Source: Haoranjiania flava (GTDB taxonomy: Bacteria > Bacteroidota > Bacteroidia > Chitinophagales > Chitinophagaceae). Taken from it: a stretch of 64,000 nt of DNA. The notes beneath the pieces are model-generated. The model was given only the letters and a program-made list of their open reading frames with translations, was not told the origin of the DNA and searched no databases. The stretch is from NCBI RefSeq assembly GCF_025631005.1, contig NZ_JAOTPL010000002.1, positions 186,001 through 250,000 on the forward strand, in the 5' to 3' direction. Positions 1 through 7,867 of this stretch are shown one piece after another. Position 1 is the stretch's first letter, and every line of letters starts with the position of its first letter. The position numbers and the translations under genes are program-made.

Positions 1-540
1 TGTTTCCGAAACAGAATACGGTGCATGAGGCACAATGGCAGCATGCTGCTCATTGGCTTCAAATGCCTGCAAAGTAGTGTGGGCAAGCGTAAACCTGGCA
101 TCAGCAATTTCAGGGAAAAAACCCATAGTTTCAACAAAATTGCGGTAGCTGATTTTACTGATCTTCTTTCGGGCAATCGTGTGGGTAGTATTGCAAATGT
201 CTCCAACCGCCACAATGCCTCTTTCATACATCAGGGCGTCCTGCCGTGCTATCGCATCCAGGATCATATTTTCTTCATGGTTTCTAAGCTTCAATACTGC
301 TAAAAGAAAATGTACCAAGCCGGTATGCTTGGGAATTGCGCCATGTAAATGGCTCAACTCCAGATGGCAATGGCAATTGATAAAGCCGGGCGTGAGTATG
401 CCCTGAAAACAGGCCACATCCTGTTGCATGTCGTTTTCAATACTTACAATGGTACCTTCATCGTCCAGCACAATTATTTTCCCGGTAAGAAGCTTTTCAC
501 CGTCAAACAATTTATCAGCCTTGATTTTCCTAACTGCCAT
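1..540 (-). CDS. Amidohydrolase family protein (3' part outside window)
   Basis: The gene reads leftward from an ATG at 540 and is open to base 1, so only the first 180 residues are present. The N-terminus (MAVRKIKADKLFDGEKLL) is the small beta-sandwich start of the amidohydrolase superfamily. It is followed by GILTPGFINCHCHLELSH, in which HCH-type histidines bind the catalytic metal and the ELSH extension is typical of the Atz/Trz and S-adenosylhomocysteine or chlorohydrolase-like branch. Family members hydrolyse C-N or C-Cl bonds of purines, pyrimidines or triazines in the cytoplasm. The substrate cannot be told because the second metal site and the substrate pocket lie outside the window. 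It is divergent from prfA with about 110 bases between the starts. Confidence 0.8.
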   Translation of the reverse strand, partial: MAVRKIKADKLFDGEKLLTGKIIVLDDEGTIVSIENDMQQDVACFQGILTPGFINCHCHLELSHLHGAIPKHTGLVHFLLAVLKLRNHEENMILDAIARQDALMYERGIVAVGDICNTTHTIARKKISKISYRNFVETMGFFPEIADARFTLAHTTLQAFEANEQHAAIVPHAPYSVSET

Positions 541-585
541 GTAATAAACTATAAAAGTAAATCATAAAATGAGATTTTTAAATAA

Positions 586-616
586 TTCTTTAGCTCAATG
601 CAAAATTGTAATTTTG
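586..616 (+). promoter_or_regulatory. Possible Bacteroidota promoter for prfA
   Basis: TAATTTTG at 609-616 fits the TAnnTTTG -7 box of Bacteroidota sigma-A promoters. The -33 element (TTCTTT near 586) is weak. The box lies about 35 bases before the prfA ATG. Confidence 0.35.
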
Positions 617-651
617 CCGCTACATTATTTCAGAATTATTCACAATCATAT

Positions 652-1713
652 ATGTTAGACCAGTTACAAGCCATACAGGCACGGTTTGATCAGCTAAGCG
701 TGGCGCTCACCAACCCGGAGATCATTGCAGACCAAAAGGAGTTCAGCAAGCTTAGCAAGGAATACCGCGACCTGGAAAAAATTATTAACCCATATAAAGA
801 ATATACAAAGGTCCTGGAAAATATTGCTTTTGCCAAAGAAGCCCTCAGCAGCGATGATGAAGACATGCGCGAAATGGTCAAAGAAGAGCTGCCTGGCCTG
901 GAAAACAGGAAAGACCAGCTTGAAAAAGCTTTGACACAACTGCTGATACCCAAAGACCCGCAGGATAATAAAAATGCGATCATTGAGATACGTGCCGGCA
1001 CCGGCGGTGATGAAGCGTCTCTGTTTGCGGGCGACCTGCTCGATATGTACATCCGCTATTGCAATAAAAGAGGCTGGCAGACTGCCATCCTCAGCGATAG
1101 CGAAGGCACCGTAGGCGGCTATAAAGAAGTTATGCTGGAAGTGAAAGGCGATGATGTATATGGCACCTTGAAATTTGAAAGCGGCGTTCACCGCGTACAG
1201 CGGGTGCCTGAAACCGAGACCCAGGGCCGCGTACACACGTCTGCCGCTACAGTAGCCGTGATGCCTGAAGCTGACGAGATTGATTTTGAACTAAAGGAAA
1301 GCGATGTAAAAATGGAGACCTCGCGAAGCGGTGGCGCCGGCGGCCAGAACGTAAATAAGGTGGAGACCAAAGTAATGCTTACCCACATACCCACAGGCAC
1401 GGTGATCATCTGCCAGACAGAAAGAACCCAGCTCGGCAACCGTCTTAAGGCCATGGAAATGCTGCGTACCAAACTCTATGAAGAAGAAGTGCGCAAGCAT
1501 GAAGACGAGATATCCAGGCAGCGGAAAACACTGGTAAGCACAGGTGACAGAAGCGCGAAAATACGCACCTACAACTGGCCGCAGGGAAGGGTTACAGACC
1601 ATCGCATAGGCCTTACATCCTACAACCTGGATGCAGTGATCAGCGGAGATATTGATGAGTTTATAGAAGCATTGCAGGTAGCAGAAAATGCTGAGAAAAT
1701 GGCAGCGAAGTAA
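652..1713 (+). CDS. prfA: Peptide chain release factor 1
   Basis: RF1 recognises UAA and UAG in the ribosomal A site and triggers hydrolysis of peptidyl-tRNA. The 353-residue protein has the usual family length. The GGQ catalytic motif is at residues 230-232 within GAGGQNVNKVETKV. The stop-recognition region reads HRVQRVPETETQGR, where PET is the PxT codon-reading tripeptide of RF1 (not the SPF of RF2). The open frame extends 18 codons upstream, but MLDQLQAIQARFDQL at 652 is the conserved family start. It is followed by obgE after 53 bases on the same strand, so the two may be cotranscribed. Confidence 0.97.
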   Translation: MLDQLQAIQARFDQLSVALTNPEIIADQKEFSKLSKEYRDLEKIINPYKEYTKVLENIAFAKEALSSDDEDMREMVKEELPGLENRKDQLEKALTQLLIPKDPQDNKNAIIEIRAGTGGDEASLFAGDLLDMYIRYCNKRGWQTAILSDSEGTVGGYKEVMLEVKGDDVYGTLKFESGVHRVQRVPETETQGRVHTSAATVAVMPEADEIDFELKESDVKMETSRSGGAGGQNVNKVETKVMLTHIPTGTVIICQTERTQLGNRLKAMEMLRTKLYEEEVRKHEDEISRQRKTLVSTGDRSAKIRTYNWPQGRVTDHRIGLTSYNLDAVISGDIDEFIEALQVAENAEKMAAK

Positions 1714-1766
1714 ATGTTTTTCCGCAGGAAAAATTACAACCAGAACTTAAAAAACTACACGCACTT

Positions 1767-2762
1767 ATGTCCAACTTCATTGATTACATACGTATCTTTT
1801 GTAAAAGCGGTAATGGCGGCAGGGGAGTTACCCATTTTATGCGCACCAAGTACAATGCCAAGGCGGGGCCCGACGGCGGAGACGGCGGGCGTGGCGGGCA
1901 CATTATCCTGAAAGGCAACGCGCAACTATGGACATTGCTGCACCTGCGCTATTATAAAAATGTACTCGCCGAAAATGGGGAAAACGGCATGAAGAGCAAT
2001 AAAACAGGCCGCGATGGTAAAGACATTATCATAGAAGTTCCTTTGGGCACCATTGCCAAAGATGAAGAAACAGGAGCTGTTGAGGCAGAGATACTGGAAG
2101 ACGGACAGGAAGTGATCTGGCTGCCCGGCGGGCGCGGCGGACTGGGCAACCAGCACTTTGCCACAGCCACTAACCAGGTGCCGGAACACTCACAACCGGG
2201 AGAACCGGGCGTAGAGGGCTATAAATTCTTAGAGCTGAAAGTATTGGCAGACGTGGGCCTGGTGGGGTTTCCGAATGCAGGCAAATCTACCTTGCTATCC
2301 GTGATCTCTGCAGCCAAACCTAAAATTGCCGACTATGCGTTTACCACGCTTACACCCAATTTGGGTATGGTGGAATACCGCGGCGGGCGCTCATTCTGTG
2401 TAGCAGATCTTCCGGGTATTATAGAGGGCGCTGCTGAAGGCAAGGGCCTCGGACACAGGTTCCTGAGGCATATTGAAAGAAACTCCGTATTGCTTTTCCT
2501 GCTGCCGGCAGACAGTGCTGACCATAAAAAAGAATTTGAAGTTCTGTACAACGAACTCAGAGAATACAACCCCGACATGTTGCAGAAAGATATGCTGATT
2601 GCCGTAAGCAAATCTGATATGCTGGACGATGAGCTCAAACAGGAGATTGCGAGGCAATTGCCTGCCAATATTCCTCACGTATTCATTTCTTCTGTTGCCA
2701 ACAAAGGATTGACGGAGCTGAAAGATAAACTATGGGAGTTGCTGAATAAAAACCATGGGTGA
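1767..2762 (+). CDS. obgE: GTPase Obg/CgtA, ribosome assembly
   Basis: Obg is an essential GTPase bound to the 50S precursor and linked to stress signalling. The N-terminal Obg domain is glycine-rich (KSGNGGRG and AGPDGGDGGRGG in the first 45 residues). The G domain follows from about residue 160, with P-loop GFPNAGKST, switch motif DLPGIIEG, and SKSD in place of the usual NKxD. At 331 residues it lacks the extra C-terminal OCT domain of longer homologues, which is normal in this phylum. The start at 1767 gives the conserved opening MSNFIDYIRIFCKSGNGG. Confidence 0.97.
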   Translation: MSNFIDYIRIFCKSGNGGRGVTHFMRTKYNAKAGPDGGDGGRGGHIILKGNAQLWTLLHLRYYKNVLAENGENGMKSNKTGRDGKDIIIEVPLGTIAKDEETGAVEAEILEDGQEVIWLPGGRGGLGNQHFATATNQVPEHSQPGEPGVEGYKFLELKVLADVGLVGFPNAGKSTLLSVISAAKPKIADYAFTTLTPNLGMVEYRGGRSFCVADLPGIIEGAAEGKGLGHRFLRHIERNSVLLFLLPADSADHKKEFEVLYNELREYNPDMLQKDMLIAVSKSDMLDDELKQEIARQLPANIPHVFISSVANKGLTELKDKLWELLNKNHG

Positions 2763-2776
2763 TTTTTTTAAAAAGA

Positions 2777-2890
2777 CCAACAGGTTTGAGTTTGTCAGGT
2801 GAAAACACCAGACACGGCAATAAATCTTTTATTTAAATACCGACAGGCATGAGCTGTGTGAGATATACACCAGACACGGCAATAAAATTA
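2777..2890 (+). repeat. Two tandem copies of a 63-base repeat with CACCAGACACGGCAATAAA
   Basis: The copies start at 2777 (CCAACAGG) and 2840 (CCGACAGG) and both end with CACCAGACACGGCAATAAA. In the first copy 2794-2818 forms a hairpin (GTC-A-GGTG, AAAA loop, CACC-A-GAC). The identical 25 bases occur inverted at 25078-25102, and with one mismatch at 24969-24993, so this is a dispersed repeat. Confidence 0.75.
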
Positions 2891-2988
2891 TGAAAGCAGT
2901 CTGTGCAATGGTAGCGTTGTTTACCATTTCTCCCTTTTAAGAACATTGACACCTGTGCAAACCGGACGTGTTCCGCTCATGTAGAGCG

Positions 2989-3027
2989 AAAAAAAAGCTT
3001 GGATTGAAATGCCTTTCAATCCCAAGC
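2989..3027 (-). terminator. Leftward intrinsic terminator-like hairpin
   Basis: On the minus strand AGCTTGGGATTGAAA pairs with TTTCAATCCAAGCT (one bulged base), followed by a run of eight T. It could end leftward transcription that passes the DUF1080 gene and the 3109-3150 terminator. Confidence 0.6.
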
Positions 3028-3108
3028 TATACAAACCGCTACTACATTAAATCCCAGCGAGTACTAAGTGCCATTTTTGACCACATGGTATTTTAAATGC
3101 AATTATCC

Positions 3109-3150
3109 ATTAAAAAATGCGAACGGAAGGCGCCGTTCGCATTTTTTAAT
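3109..3150. terminator. Bidirectional terminator
   Basis: A perfect hairpin has ATTAAAAAATGCGAACGG as left arm, an AAGG-CG turn and the exact complement as right arm, so it gives a U-tract in both directions. It lies between the convergent obgE and DUF1080 genes. Confidence 0.85.
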
Positions 3151-3251
3151 GATCACTGTGAGTTTAGGCAGTAAAAAAGGGAGAAGTAAGAGTGAGATCG
3201 TGAGAAAATTCGAAACAATTTTCCATTCTCCATTCTCCACTTCCGCTGACT

Positions 3252-3995
3252 CTAAAGTTCTCTCACACGAATATTCCTGTAATAGGCTTTATTGCCGTGA
3301 TCCTGTAAAGCAATGTGCCCGGTGGTAACTTTTCCATAGTCGGGATGGTCTTTCCATTTCCCGGTTTCTTTCTTTTGCTGCCATGCACTATCTCTTGTAA
3401 ACTCTACTATTTTAGCGCCGTTCAGCCAATGCTCCACATGGCCGTTGTTGAAAATAATTTTGCTGGTGTTCCATTCTCCTACAGGTTTCAACACTTTGTT
3501 AGGTCCTGCCGGATGCATGGCATAGTCTGCGCCTGCCATCTGCCAGTCTTCCAGTTTACCGGGAAAATTCACATCGTCAATGATCTGGTATTCCGGGCCG
3601 GTTTCCCAGGGGCCTTTGTATTTTTTATCTTCCACTACATGGTACATCACACCACTGTTGCTGCCTTGATCTACTTTCCATTCCCACTGCAGCTCAAAGT
3701 TGCCGAATTGCTTATCGGTAATAATATCGCCGCCGGTATCAGCGCCGCCGGTAGCGCCAAGGCACACCAATGCGCCATCTTCCACTTTCCAGTTGGTAAC
3801 AGAGTCTGTTCCTTTGTTGAAGCCGTGCCAGCCTGTGAGCGTTTGCCCGTCAAACAGGCTTGTCCAGCCAGCGCTATCGATCACTTCCGTGTTTTTTGTG
3901 CTGTCTTCATTTTTGTTTTCATTGGTAGTGCTGGCATCACCGCACGATGCGAATAACAACAAACTGCATGCTGCCATAAAACTAAGTTTTTTCAT
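3252..3995 (-). CDS. DUF1080 (3-keto-disaccharide hydrolase domain) lipoprotein
   Basis: A 247-residue secreted lipoprotein: the N-terminus MKKLSFMAACSLLLFASCGD carries a lipobox with the acylated Cys near residue 19. A low-complexity linker rich in N, E and T follows, then one DUF1080 domain (GWTSLFDGQTLTGWHG at its start, then GNFELQWEWKV, SNSGVMYHV, and HIALQDHGNKAYYRNIRV at the end). The domain has a concanavalin-like fold, and some members hydrolyse 3-keto-glycosides in Bacteroidota sugar catabolism. A 3-keto-sugar substrate is therefore inference. It sits in the cell envelope. The next gene leftward-upstream is an M20 dipeptidase 58 bases away, with no functional link visible. Confidence 0.85.
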   Translation of the reverse strand: MKKLSFMAACSLLLFASCGDASTTNENKNEDSTKNTEVIDSAGWTSLFDGQTLTGWHGFNKGTDSVTNWKVEDGALVCLGATGGADTGGDIITDKQFGNFELQWEWKVDQGSNSGVMYHVVEDKKYKGPWETGPEYQIIDDVNFPGKLEDWQMAGADYAMHPAGPNKVLKPVGEWNTSKIIFNNGHVEHWLNGAKIVEFTRDSAWQQKKETGKWKDHPDYGKVTTGHIALQDHGNKAYYRNIRVREL

Positions 3996-4053
3996 TTTTA
4001 TCTTTTTTTTGATTTTGTTTTATCTTGAGCGCTAATACGTAGGATCAGCGCTA

Positions 4054-5421
4054 CTACTTCATTTCAGCATAAAACTTATGGAAGTAGGGGATAGTTTCAA
4101 TGCCTTTGTAATAGTTTTCTATATTGTATTTTTCGTTGGGGCTGTGCAGGTTATCGCTATCTAAACCAAAGCCCAGGAAAATAGTTTTACAATTTAAAAT
4201 AGATTCAAACAAGGAAGTGATGGGAATGCTGCCACCACCGCGCAACGGGATAGGCGATTTGCCGAAAGATGCTTCAATGGCTTTTTCCGCAGCCTTGTAT
4301 TCCACGCTGTCAATAGGCGTTACATATGGATTTCCGCCATGATGCGGCGTAGCTTTCACTGTTACATACGGTGGCGCAATAGCCTGCAGGTGGTTGATGA
4401 TCAATTCTGTAATTTTCTCGTGATCCTGCCCTGGTACCAGTCGCGCACTGATCTTGGCATTGGCTTTGGCAGGCAATACAGTTTTTGATCCTTCGCCGGT
4501 ATAGCCGCCCCAGATGCCATTCAGCTCCAATGTAGGCCGTATGCCTGTACGCTCCAAAGTAGTGTAACCCTTCTCTCCCCACAATTCTTTTACACCCAGG
4601 TCGTCTTTGTATTCCTGTTCGTCAAAAGGCGCTTTGTTCAGTAACACACGTTCTTCGTTGCTCAATACCTGTACATCATCGTAAAATCCTGGAATGGTCA
4701 CATGATTATTTTCATCGTGCAATGAAGCTATCATCTGCGCGAGGATAGTGATGGGATTGGCTACGGCTCCGCCGTAGACGCCACTGTGCAGGTCGCGGTT
4801 GGGTCCGGTAACCTCCACTTCAATATAGCTTAAGCCACGCACGCCTGTATCCAGGCTTGGTGTATCCAGGCTTATCATGGAAGTGTCTGAAATCAATACT
4901 ACATCGGCTTTCAGGAGTTCTTTATTTTCCTGCATAAAAGTGCCTAGATTGCTTGAGCCCACCTCTTCTTCGCCTTCTATCAGGAATTTTATATTCAGCG
5001 GCACAGAATCTGTTTTCACCATGGTCTCCAATGCTTTCACATGCATGTAAAACTGGCCTTTGTCATCTGCAGTACCGCGGCCGTAGATTTTGCCATCGCG
5101 GATAGTCGGTTCAAAAGGAGGCGTATCCCAAAGCTCAAGCGGCTCTACAGGCTGCACATCATAGTGGCCGTAAACCAGCACGGTTGGTTTTGATGCGTTC
5201 ACCATAATTTCACCGTATACAATGGGATGCCCGGCCGTTGGGTAAACTTCTGCTTTTTGTACACCTGCTTCGAGCAAAGATTCTTTTACCATCTCCGCAC
5301 AGGTGATCATATCCTGTTTATTTTCAGGTTTCGCACTGATGCTGGGCACGCGTAAGAGCGCCAGCAATTCTTCTAAAAATCTTTCCTTGTGTTGTTCCTG
5401 GTATTGCTTCCAAACTTGCAT
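4054..5421 (-). CDS. M20 family dipeptidase / metallopeptidase
   Basis: Cytoplasmic di-zinc peptidase of the M20 (CNDP/PepV-like) family, 455 residues, cleaving dipeptides or N-acyl amino acids. The metal-binding pattern is complete: VYGHYDVQP (His and the following Asp), GRGTADDKGQ (bridging Asp), EGEEEVGS (catalytic Glu pair), SDT, and LHSPNE near the C-terminus. The insert from about residue 180 to 330 is the dimerisation lid (DLHSGVYGG). The frame is open 63 codons further upstream (MWQLKNK...), but that extension runs into the dispersed repeats, so MQVWKQYQEQHKERFLEELL at 5421 is the start chosen. The repeat cluster at 5551-5877 lies 130-460 bases upstream in the same orientation and may be part of its leader. 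Confidence 0.9.
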   Translation of the reverse strand: MQVWKQYQEQHKERFLEELLALLRVPSISAKPENKQDMITCAEMVKESLLEAGVQKAEVYPTAGHPIVYGEIMVNASKPTVLVYGHYDVQPVEPLELWDTPPFEPTIRDGKIYGRGTADDKGQFYMHVKALETMVKTDSVPLNIKFLIEGEEEVGSSNLGTFMQENKELLKADVVLISDTSMISLDTPSLDTGVRGLSYIEVEVTGPNRDLHSGVYGGAVANPITILAQMIASLHDENNHVTIPGFYDDVQVLSNEERVLLNKAPFDEQEYKDDLGVKELWGEKGYTTLERTGIRPTLELNGIWGGYTGEGSKTVLPAKANAKISARLVPGQDHEKITELIINHLQAIAPPYVTVKATPHHGGNPYVTPIDSVEYKAAEKAIEASFGKSPIPLRGGGSIPITSLFESILNCKTIFLGFGLDSDNLHSPNEKYNIENYYKGIETIPYFHKFYAEMK

Positions 5422-5550
5422 ATAGATTGTGTTTAATAGTTTAATGCTTACGAAGTTAACATATAAATTATTTATAAAAAAACCAAAGAACCACAAAGCA
5501 ACAGGCTTTACAAGCGTATAATGTACCGTTGTTTGATCATGTTTCGTTTC

Positions 5551-5580
5551 TACATAAAATTCTCCGGAGATTTCATGTGA
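5551..5580 (-). repeat. Compact hairpin repeat, copy A4
   Basis: On the minus strand CACATGAAA is followed by the perfect palindrome TCTCCGGAGA and then ATTTTATGTA. It keeps the ATGAAA left arm of the family with almost no loop. Confidence 0.6.
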
Positions 5581-5605
5581 GTATATATATTTATTTTTTA
5601 GTTGC

Positions 5606-5686
5606 CACATGGAATAACCAGCTTTTTAGATTTAATACTCATTCCCGGTTGGTATAAATTCCTAATTTTTATGGTTATTTCATGTG
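5606..5686 (-). repeat. Hairpin repeat, copy A1
   Basis: Minus-strand left arm CACATGAAATAACC and right arm GGTTATTCCATGTG pair at 13 of 14 positions, leaving one A-C mismatch. The loop contains ACCAACCGGGAATGA, shared with copies B, C and D. The left arm reads ATG AAA TAA. Confidence 0.85.
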
Positions 5687-5700
5687 CATATTTTTAGTGC

Positions 5701-5713
5701 GCCGCTTTGCGGC
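5701..5713. repeat. GCCGC-AAA-GCGGC mini-hairpin
   Basis: A 13-base palindromic hairpin between copies A2 and A1. The same sequence follows copies B, C1 and (with one change) both E copies. Confidence 0.75.
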
Positions 5714-5726
5714 TGTTTTTAATTGC

Positions 5727-5789
5727 CACATGGAATAGCCTTTATTCACTAACCATTTGTATGCAACTTGCTTATGGCTATTTCATGTG
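5727..5789 (-). repeat. Hairpin repeat, copy A2
   Basis: Left arm CACATGAAATAGCC and right arm GGCTATTCCATGTG (minus strand). Compared with A1 one A-T pair has become G-C on both arms, a compensatory change. The loop differs from A1 and carries a small GCAAGTTGC hairpin. The left arm reads ATG AAA TAG. Confidence 0.85.
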
Positions 5790-5815
5790 CGTATTTTTAT
5801 TTATTTTTTAGTTGC

Positions 5816-5877
5816 CACATGCAATAACCTTTATGCACTAACAATTTGTATGCAACTTGCTTATGTTTATTTCATAT
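5816..5877 (-). repeat. Hairpin repeat, copy A3 (degenerate)
   Basis: Minus strand ATATGAAATAAAC ... GGTTATTGCATGTG. It has the same loop subtype as A2 but imperfect arm pairing. The ATG AAA TAA reading is kept. Confidence 0.7.
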
Positions 5878-5982
5878 AATAAGCCTGGAATCTATTAGAG
5901 GTTATGGCCGGCGCCACAAGCTCTCTCAGCCTTTTCTGTAGTTCAGAAAGAATTACAAAGCTTGCGATCAACAACGCGAACA

Positions 5983-7746
5983 TTATTTCTTCCGCAAAAG
6001 CAAATATGCTCTGTAGCTATCCGATGATGCATTGCCATCATAGCCTGTAAATTGGGTTACTATTAGTTTTGCATCCATGAACTGATTGCTGCGGATAATG
6101 CTTAACTCGCCGTTATGCACAATATCATCTGTAGCTAAAGAATTATCGTACTTGGTTCTAACCTCTTGCAATAAAGAATCAACCGGGAATTGCAAGGCAG
6201 CCGTATTGCCGGCGCTTACGATGCAATATTGTTGATTTTTTTTGACGGAAATATCCAGGCTGTCAATTTTAAATTTTTGCTCATCGAGGTAATATTCCAG
6301 TGGCACTACATAATCATAGCCGGAAATGTTTACCACATCGTTCTTATTGCCGCCATAGATAGTTACCGGGATCATAAAGTCCTTATCAGTAGATTCTATG
6401 TTCAATATGGCAAAGCCTCTGTCTGTGAGCTTATCGCGCACTTCATAGTGCCGGCCGTACTTGTGCTTTACCGGCATCGCAATGATAGAGTCTTGCACCG
6501 CCGCCAGATCAGTTGGGGTAAATGGCTGCAAGGCCGTAAGGCCGTTCATTCTTACCAGGTATTTAATGATAGAGGTTGTTTCTTGTTTTGCTTTTTTTGA
6601 ATTGTTGTGCATGTAAACTTTTAATCTTTTTTGCTGTGATCTTTTAGACACCTCAGATGCACTCAAAGGGCCCAGGGCTGCAATCAGCGCCACAACCGCT
6701 AAAGACAGCGGAATGATTTTAATGCTTTTTGCCCGGCTGAATAAAAAGTAAAGGGTAATGGCTGAAAGCCACACAGCAAGCGCAATCAGCGCATAGCGCT
6801 CAATGGTAATGCCGTAGTCAGATACTCTTTTATAAACGGCCAGTGACAACAATACAATCAAAGGGACCATCATAATATAAAACCATTGAGAGAACCACCG
6901 GATCCACCGGTTGCCTTCCGTATCTTTGATGGGGTAGATGAGCAGCAACGACAATATGCCAAATACCGTATAAGCCAGGATCAGCGTGGAAACATATCCG
7001 TTGGGCAGTTGCCATTCTACTAAAATCTTTCCTTCATACAGCAATAGGATGCCCAGGTAAATGATCATGAGCGGTATGAGTACATACTGGGTAAATATCT
7101 TTAAGCCTTTAGGATAGTAGTATTCACGAGCGTGGTGTGTGTTCACATCCGGTATGCTGGAAAGAAAGAATAAGGTATTGAAGCCTATGGCTACCAGCAG
7201 GAATATTCTCATGTAAACCGTATCTTTGATTGATACACTAAAGAGCTCTTTCACTGCAAACACCGCAAGATAAAGCCCCATCACTATTACAAAGGAATAC
7301 AGCGCGGCAGTGAGTAAACGCAGAAAAAGCGTTTTATTAAAATGCCAGAAATGTTCAATAGCGCCCTTTTGCACGAAAGCCGCAAATGATACCGAAAGAT
7401 GAAATGCCAGCGCGAGGAATACCAGGATGTATGCATGAGCTTGTGCTATCCAGGGATCGAGCCACAGCGTAATAAAAAAACACAGCAACAGTGCTGCCAA
7501 CTGTAATAAAAAACTTTTCCACCGGCTGTAACGACCGGCTTCAGCAAACAACAAAACAGATAAAGACAGCACCAGTGAAAGTCCGCAAAAGATCAGCATG
7601 CTTATAAGAGAAGTCTGTGTAAATTGCCGGCCTGCCAGTACGTACGCAATAGCTGCTGCTGCAACAACCAGTACGGATTGCAGGGGAAAACGTTCTGTTA
7701 TTTTCCTGGTGCGGTTCAATAATTCGCTGATTGATATCCATTTCAT
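5983..7746 (-). CDS. DUF4153 domain-containing multipass membrane protein
   Basis: A 587-residue inner-membrane protein. About eleven hydrophobic segments fill roughly residues 20-375 (for example VLVVAAAAIAYVLAGRQF, LTAALYSFVIVMGLYLAVF, YVLIPLMIIYLGILLLYEGK). A soluble C-terminal third (about 380-587) carries YGRHYEVRDKLTDRGFAILNI. The segments YPKGLKIFTQYVLIPL and LPNGYVSTLILAYTVFGILSLLLIYPI are hallmarks of DUF4153 as I know it. Function is unknown. The start is preceded by TTAAAAAAATATACGG directly before the ATG, a leader shared with several other genes in the window. It is probably followed in transcription by nothing but repeats. Confidence 0.85.
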   Translation of the reverse strand: MKWISISELLNRTRKITERFPLQSVLVVAAAAIAYVLAGRQFTQTSLISMLIFCGLSLVLSLSVLLFAEAGRYSRWKSFLLQLAALLLCFFITLWLDPWIAQAHAYILVFLALAFHLSVSFAAFVQKGAIEHFWHFNKTLFLRLLTAALYSFVIVMGLYLAVFAVKELFSVSIKDTVYMRIFLLVAIGFNTLFFLSSIPDVNTHHAREYYYPKGLKIFTQYVLIPLMIIYLGILLLYEGKILVEWQLPNGYVSTLILAYTVFGILSLLLIYPIKDTEGNRWIRWFSQWFYIMMVPLIVLLSLAVYKRVSDYGITIERYALIALAVWLSAITLYFLFSRAKSIKIIPLSLAVVALIAALGPLSASEVSKRSQQKRLKVYMHNNSKKAKQETTSIIKYLVRMNGLTALQPFTPTDLAAVQDSIIAMPVKHKYGRHYEVRDKLTDRGFAILNIESTDKDFMIPVTIYGGNKNDVVNISGYDYVVPLEYYLDEQKFKIDSLDISVKKNQQYCIVSAGNTAALQFPVDSLLQEVRTKYDNSLATDDIVHNGELSIIRSNQFMDAKLIVTQFTGYDGNASSDSYRAYLLLRKK

Positions 7747-7867
7747 CCGTATATTTTTTTAATATTCTTTAATGGTTGCTGATCGCTGGATTGTGTTTGG
7801 GTAACAGGCTGTGTTTCTCCGTTCAAATCCTGTATAAAATTAAATAATATTATTGTAGATATTTATT

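Larger units (their letters stand above)
2763..3251. other. Intergenic region after obgE with repeats and hairpins
   Basis: This stretch of about 490 bases between convergent genes holds a two-copy repeat (2777-2890), a leftward terminator-like hairpin near 2990-3027 and a strong bidirectional terminator (3109-3150). Near 3222-3240 there is a short CCATTCTCCATTCTCCA microrepeat. I see no convincing gene. Confidence 0.7.
5422..5982. other. Intergenic region dominated by hairpin repeats
   Basis: These 560 bases before the M20 gene hold four hairpin repeat copies and one GCCGC hairpin between 5551 and 5877, listed separately. The rest (5422-5550, 5878-5982) shows no gene. Confidence 0.7.

Noticed and set aside
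598..651. 18-codon extension of prfA
   Set aside because: It overlaps the likely promoter box at 609-616, and the family begins at MLDQLQ.
2890..2940. 16-codon frame MKAVCAMVALFTISPF
   Set aside because: Too short, no family, directly after a repeat. It looks like a signal-peptide remnant at most.
5422..5610. N-terminal extension of the M20 dipeptidase (MWQLKNK...)
   Set aside because: The extra 63 codons run into repeat A1 and show no family similarity. MQVWKQ at 5421 is the better start.
5606..5789. Hairpin repeats as integron attC sites
   Set aside because: Size and imperfect pairing fit, but the GTTRRRY/RYYYAAC core sites are absent, no integrase is in the window, and the elements lie beside housekeeping genes rather than cassettes.
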